Translations under genes and position numbers: made by a program
Source of the DNA: DASRLE01 sp963825315
GTDB taxonomy: Bacteria > Verrucomicrobiota > Verrucomicrobiia > Limisphaerales > Palsa-1400
Direction of reading: 5' to 3'
Length of the DNA: 64,000 bases
Assembly: GCA_963825315.1 (NCBI GenBank)
Contig: CAWGST010000001.1
Span: 620,001 to 684,000, forward strand
In this document: one piece after another, positions 1 through 9,549 of the stretch
Numbering within the stretch: position 1 is the first letter of the stretch
How the letters are laid out: the number at the start of each line of letters is the position of its first letter
The notes under the pieces: model-generated
Told to the model about the DNA's origin: nothing
What the model saw: only the letters and a program-made list of their open reading frames with translations
The model's database searches: none

Positions 1-2
1 TC

Positions 3-728
3 GCGGCCAGCGCGCGCGAGGGAAAAATGACGCCCGATGAACTGGCCAAAATCGCGGCGTATTTGAAACAGGGCGGCCGGATGCTGGCGGCGCTGACCGT
101 GCGTTCGGGATTGGAGTCTGTCCTGGCCAATTGGGGAGTGGGCGTGGGCGACAGCCGCGTCGTGGACATGGACAAGAACTTCAACCAGGGTGAAGGAACC
201 TTTCTGACCGCGAAATTAATTCCTCATCCCATCATGGATCCTTTGGCCAGTGAAAAAATGCCCATGCTCATGGTTTTCCCCCGTCCGGTCTATGAATTGG
301 AAAATCAGTCCAAGATGCCCGGCGCCCCGGAAATCACCATCCTGGCGGCGACCAGCGCCCAAGGCATGGATGAAGCCAGGCAGACCGGCGTTTTTCCGCT
401 GCTTCTTGCGGTCGAGCAAGGGGGCATCCAGGGCGTCAATTCCCCCGGTGGCCGCGGCACGCGCATGGTGGTGGCGGGCGACTCGGATTTTTTGGACGAT
501 CAAGTGATTGACTTTGTGGGCAATCATGTTTTTGCGCAACTGGCCCTGGACTGGCTTTTGCAGCGCCCGCAAATCATGCTCAGCGGCCTGGGGCCGCGGC
601 CCATCAAGGAATACAAGCTCTACATGACCCATGCGCAGACGCAAGCCATCCGCTGGCTGTTTCTGGCCGGCCTGCCGGGCGGCGTTCTTTTTTTGGGCGG
701 ATTGGTTTGGTTGCGGCGGCGGAGTTAA
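3..728 (+). CDS. GldG-like ABC-transporter auxiliary protein, 5' end outside window
   Basis: The frame is open to the left edge, so only about the last 240 residues are visible. They look like the C-terminal half of the GldG / ABC_transp_aux family: a glycine-rich turn (YLKQGGRMLAAL) near the start, a late VVAGDSDFLDD segment of the kind that closes this alpha/beta domain, then one membrane helix (LFLAGLPGGVLFLGGLVWL) and a short basic RRRS tail that should be cytoplasmic. In the family this subunit sits outside the membrane beside an ABC-2 permease and its ATPase; those genes would lie to the left. A DUF4340 gene follows after 51 bases, which is the usual order in Verrucomicrobiota and Planctomycetota. 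The substrate cannot be told from sequence. Confidence 0.7.
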   Translation, partial: AASAREGKMTPDELAKIAAYLKQGGRMLAALTVRSGLESVLANWGVGVGDSRVVDMDKNFNQGEGTFLTAKLIPHPIMDPLASEKMPMLMVFPRPVYELENQSKMPGAPEITILAATSAQGMDEARQTGVFPLLLAVEQGGIQGVNSPGGRGTRMVVAGDSDFLDDQVIDFVGNHVFAQLALDWLLQRPQIMLSGLGPRPIKEYKLYMTHAQTQAIRWLFLAGLPGGVLFLGGLVWLRRRS

Positions 729-765
729 TCTTGTGAGCCGATTTGTTTTGCACCCATGCCGCGGC

Positions 766-774
766 GGAAGGAGG
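766..774 (+). promoter_or_regulatory. Shine-Dalgarno site setting the DUF4340 start
   Basis: GGAAGGAGG lies five bases before the ATG at 780. An in-frame ATG at 756 lies upstream of it and has no such site, so 780 is the better start. It is one of the few strong ribosome binding sites in the window. Confidence 0.75.
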
Positions 775-779
775 CTTCA

Positions 780-2623
780 ATGAATTGGAAGTCCACCGGG
801 ATTTTGCTGGCCGCGGCCGCGGTTTTGTTCGCCTTCATTTGGCTGGTGGATCGTCCCATCCGCCAGCAACGCCTGCGCCAGGCCAGCCGGATCATCCTGC
901 CGGGTTTTGATCCCGCGTCTGTCAACAGCGTCGCAATCAAGCCGCGCGGCGCAAACGAAATTCACGCCGGGCGCATGGACCAGCCCAATGATCTGTGGCG
1001 GATGACCCAGCCCATCTCCTATCCCGCGCAGGGCGCGCCGATCCTGGCCCTGCTGGACACGCTGGCCCGATTGGAGTGGCAGGAGCGCATTTCCGCGGGC
1101 GAGTTGAAGGACCAGCCGGATGCGCAGGAAAAATTCGGGTTCACCCAGCCGCAATTTGAAGTATCCCTGCAAGGTTCCGGCGCGCCGCACCAGATTCTCA
1201 TCGGCCAGTCCTCGGCTTTGGGTGACCAAGTCTTCCTGGAGGTCGTCGGCAACCCGGATATTTACCTGGTCAGCGCCGCCTGGCTGCCATTGATACCCTT
1301 GGACAAGGACCAGTGGCGCGATCTTTCATTGCTCAATCCGGCCCGGCTCCCTTATCAGTCCATTCAAGTGCGTTCCCCGGGCAGGGGCTTCGAATTGGAA
1401 CGCGATCCAACCAACCGCCTTTGGTTGATGAAAAAGCCGGTCACGGCGCGGGCCGATACCGCCAGGATCAACGAATTGCTCCAGCGCTTGCAGGGACTGC
1501 GCGTCCGGCAATTTGTTTCCGACGATCCGCGGGCCGATTTGGAATTGTACGGCTTGCAAACCTCGCCGCAGACGCCGGAGCTCGACTTGTCCTTTTGGCG
1601 GGGCTCCAATCTGACGGCTGAATTGCAAGTCGGGGCCAGCCCGACCAATCAACCCGGCCTGGCCTTTGCCCGCCGGCAGGCCCCCGGCAACGTGGTGGTG
1701 ATTGAGCGGGAGGCGCTGCGGCCCTGGCAGGGCGCCTACACCAATTTTCTGGATTATCATTTTATCAGCCTTTCGCCGGATTGCATTGGCGCGATTGCCG
1801 TGCAGGGCGAAGGCCGGTTTGCCGTCCAAAAACAAACCAACGGCCAGTGGCAGGTCCGCGCCGAAACAACTTTCCCGGCCGATGCAGGCCTGATGCGCGA
1901 CTGGCTGGCCTCGTTTACCAATATACAGACGCAAATCGAGAAAACCGTCGCCACGGATTTGGCGCCCTATGGATTGACGAATCCGCTCCTGCAATACACG
2001 CTGCAAGCGGACGGCGGGGCGGCGGGCCCTCCAACACGGTCATTGCGCAGATCGAATTTGGCGCCAATAAAAGCGGCCGGATTTTCGAACGCCGCCCGGA
2101 TGAATCGTTTGTCAACCTCATCAGCCCCGATGATTTTAACCGTTTGCCGCGCGCGGCCTGGCAACTGCGCGACCGGCGCATCTGGTCGTTCGATTCCAGC
2201 AATGTCCTCAGTCTCACCATTCATCAACTCGGCGCGACGCGCAAGTATCTTCGCGATCCGGACGGGGAATGGACCTTCGCCCCCGGCTATCACGGGCCGC
2301 CCGGGGTCAATTGGCCGTCCCTGGAAGAAGGGGTGCATCGTCTGGGCGAATTGCGCGCCGTCTATTGGAGCGGGGTGGGTGACGCCCATCTGCAGGATTT
2401 CGGTTTTGCCAAAACGGATTTTGGCTTGTCCCTGGAGGTCAAACGCGGCGACCAGACCGGGACCTGCTCCATTGAATTCGGCGGCCGTTCCCCTTATTCC
2501 TATCCCTACGCCTCGGTGGTGCGGAACGGGCAGCGGCTCATCTTTGAATTTCCCGTGGATTTGTACGAAAACTTCGTGGAGCATGACATGACAATTCCCG
2601 CGGCGCTGCGGTATCATCCGTAA
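780..2623 (+). CDS. DUF4340-domain membrane-anchored protein, frameshifted
   Basis: Starting at ATG 780 the protein opens with an N-terminal membrane anchor (ILLAAAAVLFAFIWLVD) followed by a long extracytoplasmic region built of repeated beta modules, as in DUF4340 proteins that accompany GldG-like transport components. The first frame is convincing up to about base 2015 (GLTNPLLQYTLQADGG), then turns into arginine/serine-rich noise. From about 2030 the next frame carries on with normal sequence (NTVIAQIEFGANKSG onward to FVEHDMTIPAALRYHP) and stops at 2623. One missing base in the G/C-rich tract at about 2016-2034 explains this; it may be a real mutation or a consensus error. The joined product is about 614 residues. 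It sits 51 bases after the GldG-like gene and 3 bases before the AsmA-like gene, so the three are probably co-transcribed. Confidence 0.7.
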
Positions 2624-2626
2624 GAC

Positions 2627-5600
2627 ATGCGCCCGCTGTTTCAACGCCCGGGGGTTCGCCGCATTTGGATCCTGTTCCGTTGGTTCCGTATCAGCCTTTG
2701 GTTGATTCTGTTTTTGGCGGTGGCCGCCGTTTCCTATTTGCACTTGATCGGGTTGCCTGATTTTCTCAAACGGCCCTTGTTGCGGCGGCTGCTCGCGGAA
2801 GGCGTTGCGGCCCAGTTCGCCAATATGCAGTTGGGCTGGGGGCGGGGACCGTCCATCGTCATTGAAAACGCCGCCTTCAGCCGTTCCCATCAGCCGCTCA
2901 GCCCGCGCCTCTCGGCCAGCCGGGCCGAATTGGAGTTGAATTGGGACGCCCTGCTTCATTGTCAAATCGAATTGCGCTCCTTGCAGGTTGCCAGCGCCCA
3001 ATTGCTGCTCCCCATTTCCGAAACCAATGGCGACGCGCTGTGGCTCACCAATGTGGCCCTGGACATGCGGTTCTATTCAAACGATGTCGTGCGGCTCAAC
3101 CATTGCCGGGGCACTTTCCTCGGCATCCAGTTGGACCTCATCGGGGAGGCTGGCCATGCCGGCGCCCTGCGCCACTGGAAGTTCCCTTTGGGCGGCGGGA
3201 ACACCAACGTCGCCTTTCAAGCCCGCCTGCGGCAAGTGGCGCGGTTCGTGGAAGAAATCCGCTTCACCGGGACACCCCTTTTGCAGATCGAAGCGGGAGC
3301 TGATGGACGGGATATGAACAGCTTCCATGCCAAATTAAAATTCGCCGCGTTTGCCGCCCACGCACCGTGGGGTGATGTCACCAACCTGGTCATGGACGCC
3401 GCCTGCGCCCGGTTGGTCCATTCCGGCAATCAACCGTTGCTGCAAGTGGATTGGTCGGCGGCCGGCCTGGCCACGCCTTTGGCCCGGTGCCGCAAAATTT
3501 CCTTCTCCACCACTTTTTCCCGCGGCGCGAACTCCAATCTCGATGCGATCATCCGGCTCGATGCCGCCCGATTCAACGCCGCCGTGGACTCCGCCGGCAG
3601 CAATTGGTTTGGCGCGGCCCGCCTTTCCTGGAATGGCGCCGCCACTCTGGCCTCTTCGAACTTCGTTCCCCTGCTGGCCGCCGGCAAACTGCGCGCGGTG
3701 CAACCTCAAACTCCGTGGGGTTCGGCGCATGAAATGTCCCTGGAATGCCGCGCCGCGCGCGACCGGGACCAGCCGCCGCCCGGTGCCGCTTGGGGGCCAT
3801 GGAACCGGATCTCTCCCTGGACTTTGGATTGGCAGGCGGAGCTGCGCAACTTCACCAGCCCCAAACTCCGTTTTGATCACCTGGCCTTTTCCGGCCATTG
3901 GCTCGCTCCCCAACTCGTCATCGAAAATCTGCAGGGCGAACTTTACGGCGGCCAGGTCAACGCCGGGGCGATTCTGGACGTCGGCTCGCGCGAACTGCAC
4001 TGCAACGGCGTGACCGATTTCAATCCGCTTTCGATTTCCCAATTGTTTAATCTTCCGGCCCAAAAATGGCTGGCGCAATTTGACTTTACGACGCCGCCAA
4101 AGGTCAATGCCCGGCTGCGCGTGGTGCTGCCTCCGTGGACCAACCGGCCGGCCGGCTGGTCCGCCGATATGGGTTCCACCCTCCAGCTTGCGGGGGATTT
4201 CACCGTGGGTTTCGCTTCCTTTTGCCGGGTGCCGGTCCGTTCGGCCGCATCACATGTCACTTATACAAATCGCGTCTGGAACGTGTCCCGTTTGCACGCG
4301 GTCCGGCCCGATGGCGATATTGACCTGGATTACACCAGCAGCGCGCAAGCCTTCCACTATGTCATTGACAGCCGTCTGGAGCCTAAGGCCGCCCTGCCGT
4401 TGCTGGCGCCCGGGCAGCCGCATCTCCTGGACGAATTGACCTTCAGGCAACCGCCTGAAATTCACGCTGAGATTTGGGGGCGCTGGCATGAGGCCGGGGG
4501 CCTGGGCTTTACCGCCACAGTCCGAGCCACAAATTTCATCGCGCGCGGCGAACCCGTGGCGGCCTTCAGCGCCGGCGTCGAGTACACGAATCTGATCCTG
4601 GCCGTCCACAACCTCTATTTGTCAAACGACCAGTGCCAGGCGCAGGCGCCCTGGCTCCAGGTTGATTTCGGGACAAAAATGGCCAGGCTGACGAACGTGA
4701 CCGGCACTCTGGATCCCCCCGTTCTCCAGCGCGTCCTCCGCGGGAATTCCCCGGACTGGCTGAACGTTATTCATTTTGACGCGCCTCCTTCCGTCTCGGT
4801 CTCCGGCTCCTTTTCCCTCACCAACCCGCTGGCGACGGATTTGCGCTTTCTGGTCGGCGGCCGGCGCCTTCATTACACCAACCTGCTCGCCGACCGCGTC
4901 ACGGGCGAGGTGGATTGGGCCGGGCAAACGGTCACATTGACCAACATTTCAGCCAACCTCTACAACAACGGCGCGTTAATGGGTTGGATCGTATTTGGCG
5001 GCGGGCCAAACCGCGGTCCGGATTTTCGCGCCGATTTTACCGCCAGGGATATCGACCTGTCCTCGCTGGTCACCGGCATCACCGGCAAGACCAATCATCT
5101 GGAGGGCCGCCTGGACGGGCATCTGGCTTTGGACGGCCCCAACAACTCGGATAGAAACAACTGGCAGGGCCGCGGCGACATCCATGTGCATGATGCGCTG
5201 CTGTGGGACATTAAACTCTTTGGCCTGTTTTCTCCCGTGCTCAACATGATTTCGCCCGGGTGGGGACACAGCCGCGCGCGCGAAGCCGTGGCGAACTTTG
5301 TCATCACCAACGGCGCAATATCCAGCGACGATCTTGAAATGCGTTGCCAGGGTTTTGTGCTGCATCTTCGCGGCGCCGTGGACAAAAACAAACAAATCAA
5401 CGCGCGCCTGGAAGCGATATTGTCGCGGGACACACCCGTGGTCGGATCATTTCTCAGCCTGGCCTTCACGCCGTTGAGCAAAATGTTTGAATACCATATC
5501 TCGGGGCCTGTGCGTGATCCGGTGCTGGAACCGGTCTATGTCCCAAAGTTCATCATGCTTTTGCTGCATCCCTTTCACACGTTGAAATCCACTTTCACTC

Positions 5601-5632
5601 CGGAGTCGCCGCCCGAAATCATCCCGCCGTAA
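2627..5632 (+). CDS. AsmA-like / DUF3971-type large envelope protein
   Basis: A 1001-residue protein with one N-terminal membrane helix (about residues 22-42, ISLWLILFLAVAAVSYLHLIG) and then an almost uninterrupted run of beta-strand-rich repeats. The helix followed by a VAAQFANMQLGWGRGPSIVIEN-type segment, and the end section (MRCQGFVLHLRGAVDKNKQ, then an ISGPVRDPVLEPVYVPKF-like close) are what is seen in AsmA / YhdP-like proteins. Known relatives span the periplasm and move or organise phospholipids between the inner and outer membranes. The start ATG is three bases after the DUF4340 stop. The role here is inferred from architecture only; overall sequence conservation in this family is low. 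Confidence 0.6.
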   Translation: MRPLFQRPGVRRIWILFRWFRISLWLILFLAVAAVSYLHLIGLPDFLKRPLLRRLLAEGVAAQFANMQLGWGRGPSIVIENAAFSRSHQPLSPRLSASRAELELNWDALLHCQIELRSLQVASAQLLLPISETNGDALWLTNVALDMRFYSNDVVRLNHCRGTFLGIQLDLIGEAGHAGALRHWKFPLGGGNTNVAFQARLRQVARFVEEIRFTGTPLLQIEAGADGRDMNSFHAKLKFAAFAAHAPWGDVTNLVMDAACARLVHSGNQPLLQVDWSAAGLATPLARCRKISFSTTFSRGANSNLDAIIRLDAARFNAAVDSAGSNWFGAARLSWNGAATLASSNFVPLLAAGKLRAVQPQTPWGSAHEMSLECRAARDRDQPPPGAAWGPWNRISPWTLDWQAELRNFTSPKLRFDHLAFSGHWLAPQLVIENLQGELYGGQVNAGAILDVGSRELHCNGVTDFNPLSISQLFNLPAQKWLAQFDFTTPPKVNARLRVVLPPWTNRPAGWSADMGSTLQLAGDFTVGFASFCRVPVRSAASHVTYTNRVWNVSRLHAVRPDGDIDLDYTSSAQAFHYVIDSRLEPKAALPLLAPGQPHLLDELTFRQPPEIHAEIWGRWHEAGGLGFTATVRATNFIARGEPVAAFSAGVEYTNLILAVHNLYLSNDQCQAQAPWLQVDFGTKMARLTNVTGTLDPPVLQRVLRGNSPDWLNVIHFDAPPSVSVSGSFSLTNPLATDLRFLVGGRRLHYTNLLADRVTGEVDWAGQTVTLTNISANLYNNGALMGWIVFGGGPNRGPDFRADFTARDIDLSSLVTGITGKTNHLEGRLDGHLALDGPNNSDRNNWQGRGDIHVHDALLWDIKLFGLFSPVLNMISPGWGHSRAREAVANFVITNGAISSDDLEMRCQGFVLHLRGAVDKNKQINARLEAILSRDTPVVGSFLSLAFTPLSKMFEYHISGPVRDPVLEPVYVPKFIMLLLHPFHTLKSTFTPESPPEIIPP

Positions 5633-5725
5633 GCTGCTCCTAATCCTAATCCTAATCTCCGTCGTACAACCGGTAATCTTGGGGAGCAGCGGTGCAGTCG
5701 ATTAGGATTAAGATTAGGATTAGGA
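5633..5725. repeat. Nested inverted repeats with TAATCC hexamers, possible terminator/attenuator
   Basis: Directly after the AsmA-like stop codon. Arm A is three-fold CCTAAT-type repeat DNA at 5638-5657; its complement is at 5700-5725 (14 bases pair without mismatch at the outer end). A second stem pairs GCTGCTCC (5633-5640) with GGAGCAGC (5683-5690). The two stems share bases 5638-5640, so they compete. There is no long T tract after either, so a classical terminator is not certain. Confidence 0.5.
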
Positions 5726-5828
5726 ATCGGAAAATGACAGCCAAAAACGGGATGCACTCAAAGAGAAAACGGCTCATCTTCGTGCTTGCGCGACTGCCGC
5801 CCTTGCCGCCACACTGCCGCCCTGTAAT

Positions 5829-8528
5829 ATGAAACGCCAAATTCTTTGTATCCTTGGTTTCGTCGTTCTGCCGGTAATTTCCCTCGCCCTATTGTCCCTC
5901 TTTTGCACGGGTCGCGTCACGGCGGCTGACACCAACGTGCCGGCCAAGGCGGCGCCCGCGGCGCCAGTCGCGCCGGCTTTGGAAGTGGCGGACGGCATGC
6001 TGCTGGCCATCCCCAAAGCGGGCTTGGGCAAGGATTACCAGTTTACCGCCTCGGTCATTCCCCAGGAATGGGCCGCCACCAGCACTGGACTGGCGGGCAA
6101 GATTGTCCGCTTCGAGTTGTTCCCCGACGGCGTGGATATGTATGAATCGACGCTGGGTTTGGTCGTGACGGAAGATTTGCCGGCGCGCCGGTTGCTGGCC
6201 ACTTTTCCCATCGTGCGGCAGGACAACCAAAGGGTGGTGGTGGATTTTAACAAGGGCATGCGCCGGGTCTTTACCCAAGTGTGGGTGAGCGAAGGCGACT
6301 TGAGTCTTTACGAGCGTGATCAAGTGCTGGAAGTGCCCGACAGCCGCGTCTTTGAGATGCGCCAGGACAAGGACCGATTGATCATCCGCCAGAGCGTGCA
6401 GGCGCGGAGCCGTCAATATGCCGAAAACCTCGAATCCCGCTACGAGATGCGTTATTTCCTCTCGCCTTACAAACCCGCTGCTTTCGCGGGCAAGGAGGAA
6501 GACGGGCCGTTTTACCGCTACCTCCGCTACTTTGAAACCGAGGGGCAGATCGAGCCGGTCACCGGCCGCGTCTCCTCCCGCATCGCCCGCTTCGATGTCC
6601 GCCAGCCTCTCATTTTCTATTATTCGGCCAACACGCCCAGCAATTACGTCCAGGCGGTCAAGGATGGCATCCTCTATTGGAATTTCGCTCTCGGCAAAGA
6701 AATCGTGCAGGTGAAAAAGGCGCCCGACGGCGTCACCGCGCCGGATGCGGAGTACAACATCATTCAATGGGTGCCGTGGGACAACGCGGGCTTCGCTTAC
6801 GCGGACGATCTGATGGACCCGCTCACGGGCCAGTCCGAGCACGGCCAGGCCTACATCACCAGCGCCTGGGCGTTTATGACCCGGGCCCAGGCGCGCATCC
6901 TCTTGCGCAGCATGGAGGAAATGGCCGAGCCGAAGAAAGACGACAAAAAGAACATCCAGACCTTGCGCCGGGCCTTGCCGTTCCTCGGTTCCGGCCCCAG
7001 TTGCGACATTGATCCGGTTGAGTTTGCCCGGCAAATGGCCGGCGGCCTGAAGGAAGTGCTCGCCAGCGACGAGTTGACCGACGCCGCCGTGCTGCGCGTG
7101 TCGCAAGATTCCGTGCGCGAAGTGGTGGCGCACGAGGTGGGCCATGTGCTGGGCTTGCGCCACAATTTCGCCGGCAGTCTGGCGGCCTCGCTCCCCCAAA
7201 AGGAACTCGATGACTGGTTCAGGGCCTACATCGCCGGCAAATCCCTCGACGCCTACACCAATAAAATCACTTCCGCTTCCGTCATGGATTACAACATTTT
7301 CAAGTCCGCGGCCTTCATTGGCTGGCGCATGCGCGCGGTCAAGGAGGCGCTGCCGCACGACCGGGCGGCCATTGCCTGGGGTTATTTTGACAGCACCGAA
7401 GCGCGCGATAAGAAACTCCTCTTCGGCACCGATCAGGACACCTGGCTCTACGGCGATGTCCGCCGGTTCGATTACGGCGAGGACCCTGTGGTCGGCGCCT
7501 ACAATGAGATCGCGCAGATCATTGATCTCCTGCCCAACAACGTCATCGAAAGATTCATTCGCGCCCGCGCCCCGCGCAATCCGCACGACCGCATTCCGCT
7601 CGAACAAGTCAATCTGAGCTACGTTCCCTACGCCAGGGAACTGGCCGGCGAGTTCGGCGACATTCTTATCTGGTTCAAAGCCGCAACCCGCTCGTTGCGC
7701 GTCGAGAATAAATTCGAGTTCATCGGCGACCTGAATCGCAAGGAACGTCTCCAGGCCCATTGGGATTATCTGACCAACCAGATCGAGCAGCTCGGCGGCG
7801 TGGATCGCGCGGCCTTCTCTTTCATGCCCGTGGACTTGAAATTGGACATCAAAGACAAACCCACCAACGCGACCGCGACGGTGGTTGAGCGCCTCAGCGC
7901 CTCCAATCTCACCGCCAAGATTCAAAGGCTTCTCACCAACGCCAACTACTCCACCTTCGTTGGCTTGGACGACAAGAAATACAGTTTCACCAAGGAGGAG
8001 CGGGAACTGATCGTCAAACGCGCCCAGAAATGTTTCGAGGAACTGGAGAAGGAAGTCATCCGCCAGATCTGCCAGCGCCTGACCAACGCCACGCGCAACC
8101 TGGATTTCGAGGCCAACGGCCACGTCAGTGACGACGACGCCCTGGCCAAATTGGACCAGCGCATTATCGACCTGGCCAAGCTGGTCATCACGACCCAGGA
8201 CGAAACCAACAAAATCGAAGGCAAGGAGGACAAACAAATCGTTTCGGTCCCTCACTTTAAATACGATCAAGCCACGCGCCTGGACGCCGCCCGCATGTTA
8301 GGCCCGACGACCGGCTCCTACAAAGGGTGGGCCGACGAAGCCAAGTCCGAAATAAACGAGGCGCTGAAGAAGGAAATCGATTCCGCCCTGGGCCTGGACC
8401 ATTACAAGGATTTCAAGCCATCGGTGTTGTCCCGTCCCTTGGAGGAGTGGTATCAGGAGCAGCAGGAAATCCTGGCCTTGCTCCCGGCCGCGCCGAAGTC
8501 ACCGGGGGATGAGAAGCATGGTTCCTGA
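5829..8528 (+). CDS. Exported zinc metalloprotease (DUF5117/DUF4953 type)
   Basis: An 899-residue protein with an N-terminal signal sequence (ILCILGFVVLPVISLALLSLF). It carries a complete metzincin-type zinc site, HEVGHVLGLRH, with His435, Glu436, His439 and His445, followed about 40 residues later by the Met-turn SVMDYN (Met486). The upstream region resembles DUF5117 and the whole matches the large DUF5117/DUF4953 zinc-dependent peptidase group common in Bacteroidota and Verrucomicrobiota. It probably acts in the periplasm or outside the cell as an endopeptidase; no substrate can be named. The catalytic residues are intact, so it should be active. The small exported protein gene at 8569 follows after 40 bases and is probably in the same transcript. 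Confidence 0.8.
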   Translation: MKRQILCILGFVVLPVISLALLSLFCTGRVTAADTNVPAKAAPAAPVAPALEVADGMLLAIPKAGLGKDYQFTASVIPQEWAATSTGLAGKIVRFELFPDGVDMYESTLGLVVTEDLPARRLLATFPIVRQDNQRVVVDFNKGMRRVFTQVWVSEGDLSLYERDQVLEVPDSRVFEMRQDKDRLIIRQSVQARSRQYAENLESRYEMRYFLSPYKPAAFAGKEEDGPFYRYLRYFETEGQIEPVTGRVSSRIARFDVRQPLIFYYSANTPSNYVQAVKDGILYWNFALGKEIVQVKKAPDGVTAPDAEYNIIQWVPWDNAGFAYADDLMDPLTGQSEHGQAYITSAWAFMTRAQARILLRSMEEMAEPKKDDKKNIQTLRRALPFLGSGPSCDIDPVEFARQMAGGLKEVLASDELTDAAVLRVSQDSVREVVAHEVGHVLGLRHNFAGSLAASLPQKELDDWFRAYIAGKSLDAYTNKITSASVMDYNIFKSAAFIGWRMRAVKEALPHDRAAIAWGYFDSTEARDKKLLFGTDQDTWLYGDVRRFDYGEDPVVGAYNEIAQIIDLLPNNVIERFIRARAPRNPHDRIPLEQVNLSYVPYARELAGEFGDILIWFKAATRSLRVENKFEFIGDLNRKERLQAHWDYLTNQIEQLGGVDRAAFSFMPVDLKLDIKDKPTNATATVVERLSASNLTAKIQRLLTNANYSTFVGLDDKKYSFTKEERELIVKRAQKCFEELEKEVIRQICQRLTNATRNLDFEANGHVSDDDALAKLDQRIIDLAKLVITTQDETNKIEGKEDKQIVSVPHFKYDQATRLDAARMLGPTTGSYKGWADEAKSEINEALKKEIDSALGLDHYKDFKPSVLSRPLEEWYQEQQEILALLPAAPKSPGDEKHGS

Positions 8529-8568
8529 TCCCTGTTTACTTTTCAGAATTGATTGATAGTTTTCGGTC

Positions 8569-9048
8569 ATGCGTCGCTTTGCCGCCAGTTTAGCCCTGCT
8601 CGGTTTTCTGTTGTCAACTGCCGCGGTCCAGGGGGGCGAAGGCAAGGTCTGCAAGGTCCTCCCGCAGTTCCTGGATAAAAAGGGCCGCCAATCCCTCTCG
8701 CCCAGTTTGTATGAACGGGACGCTTATCAAGCCTATCTTCGCAAACACCCTCACTTGCGCGCGAGCCTTCGCCTGGCAGTGCTGTGGAAAGCCAAAGACG
8801 TTGACTGGGAGAAAACCAAATTGCGCGCCGAACTGCGCGGACTCCTGACCAATTCCCTTGAGACCGTCACCTTGGAGGAACCGGTCAAGAAGAGCGGCTT
8901 CTTTGGCAATTGGGCCTACTTCAGCGTAACCGGGGACGAGTTCAAGAAATTCGGCGAACTGGTCGCCTGGCGCGTCACACTTTGGGAAGGGGACCGGCAA
9001 TTGTCCGAACAGGAATCCTTCCTGTGGTCGGGCGTCCCGATCCGATAG
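8569..9048 (+). CDS. Small exported protein of unknown function
   Basis: 159 residues with a clear signal peptide (FAASLALLGFLLSTAAVQG) and a mature part of about 135 residues with mixed alpha/beta composition, many lysines and two WKAKD/FGNWAYF aromatic patches. I do not recognise the family. It starts 40 bases after the metalloprotease gene on the same strand, so it may be an accessory or substrate of that enzyme. The mature part has a single cysteine and no visible catalytic motif. Confidence 0.6.
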   Translation: MRRFAASLALLGFLLSTAAVQGGEGKVCKVLPQFLDKKGRQSLSPSLYERDAYQAYLRKHPHLRASLRLAVLWKAKDVDWEKTKLRAELRGLLTNSLETVTLEEPVKKSGFFGNWAYFSVTGDEFKKFGELVAWRVTLWEGDRQLSEQESFLWSGVPIR

Positions 9049-9235
9049 CCAAAACCCTGGCAATTGCAATGCAGTTTTAATTTTCTCAAGACAACTTGCG
9101 TGGAACCATAATGCCCCGAAAAAAACAGTGAAATTTTCGACATTTTGAATAATCATAACATGCTGTTGGCAAGGCAGTTGCAAAACGCCGCTGAAACTAG
9201 TATTTACAAAAACGCTGAAATGGGGAACCAAGGGC

Positions 9236-9264
9236 TTGAAAACACCGCGACAACCATGTATGAT
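9236..9264 (+). promoter_or_regulatory. Sigma-70-type promoter placed for a leaderless antitoxin mRNA
   Basis: TTGAAA (9236-9241), a 17-base spacer, then TATGAT (9259-9264). The -10 box ends six bases before the ATG at 9271, so transcription should begin at or next to the A of the start codon. Confidence 0.6.
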
Positions 9265-9270
9265 TCCTAC

Positions 9271-9549
9271 ATGAAGACGAATACTTATCCGTTGGCCGTT
9301 CCTTCCGGCCTGCTCAGAGAAGTGCGGAAAGCGGCCCGGAAGACAGGATTGTCGATGGCCGACACCATGCGGCAGAGCATCAGGCTTGGCCTGCCTAATC
9401 TGGTGCAACAGTTGACGCCGGATCCGATCAAAAACCTGAAGCCATTTACGGCAGAGGAATCCCGGCGATGCTTTGAAACCCCAAACCCGGAATTTGACGC
9501 GCTGTCCGCGCACTGTGCATCCCTTCCCGTGCCGATTCCCGAAGAATGA
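9271..9549 (+). CDS. Ribbon-helix-helix type antitoxin of a MazF-like pair
   Basis: The protein from ATG 9271 is 92 residues: a short strand (TYPLAVPSGLLREVRK) and two helices (ARKTGLSMADTMRQSIRLGL) that fit a ribbon-helix-helix DNA-binding domain, then an acidic tail. The frame is open further upstream, but that part looks non-coding and the promoter sits just before 9271. The last bases overlap the next start codon (ATGA), the tight coupling typical of toxin-antitoxin pairs. It should bind its own promoter and neutralise the MazF-like protein. The exact antitoxin family is not certain. Confidence 0.7.
   Translation: MKTNTYPLAVPSGLLREVRKAARKTGLSMADTMRQSIRLGLPNLVQQLTPDPIKNLKPFTAEESRRCFETPNPEFDALSAHCASLPVPIPEE

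Noticed and set aside
2186..2206. A GTTCGATTCC-like string as the T-loop of a tRNA
   Set aside because: It lies in the DUF4340 coding region and no cloverleaf forms around it.
5641..5725. Telomere-like TAATCC repeats as a replication end
   Set aside because: Only three or four hexamers on each side, embedded in chromosomal genes. A local hairpin explains them better.
5889..8270. A 793-codon open frame on the minus strand
   Set aside because: It lies fully opposite the metalloprotease gene, whose zinc site and signal peptide are clear. Long antisense frames are expected in G+C-rich genes.
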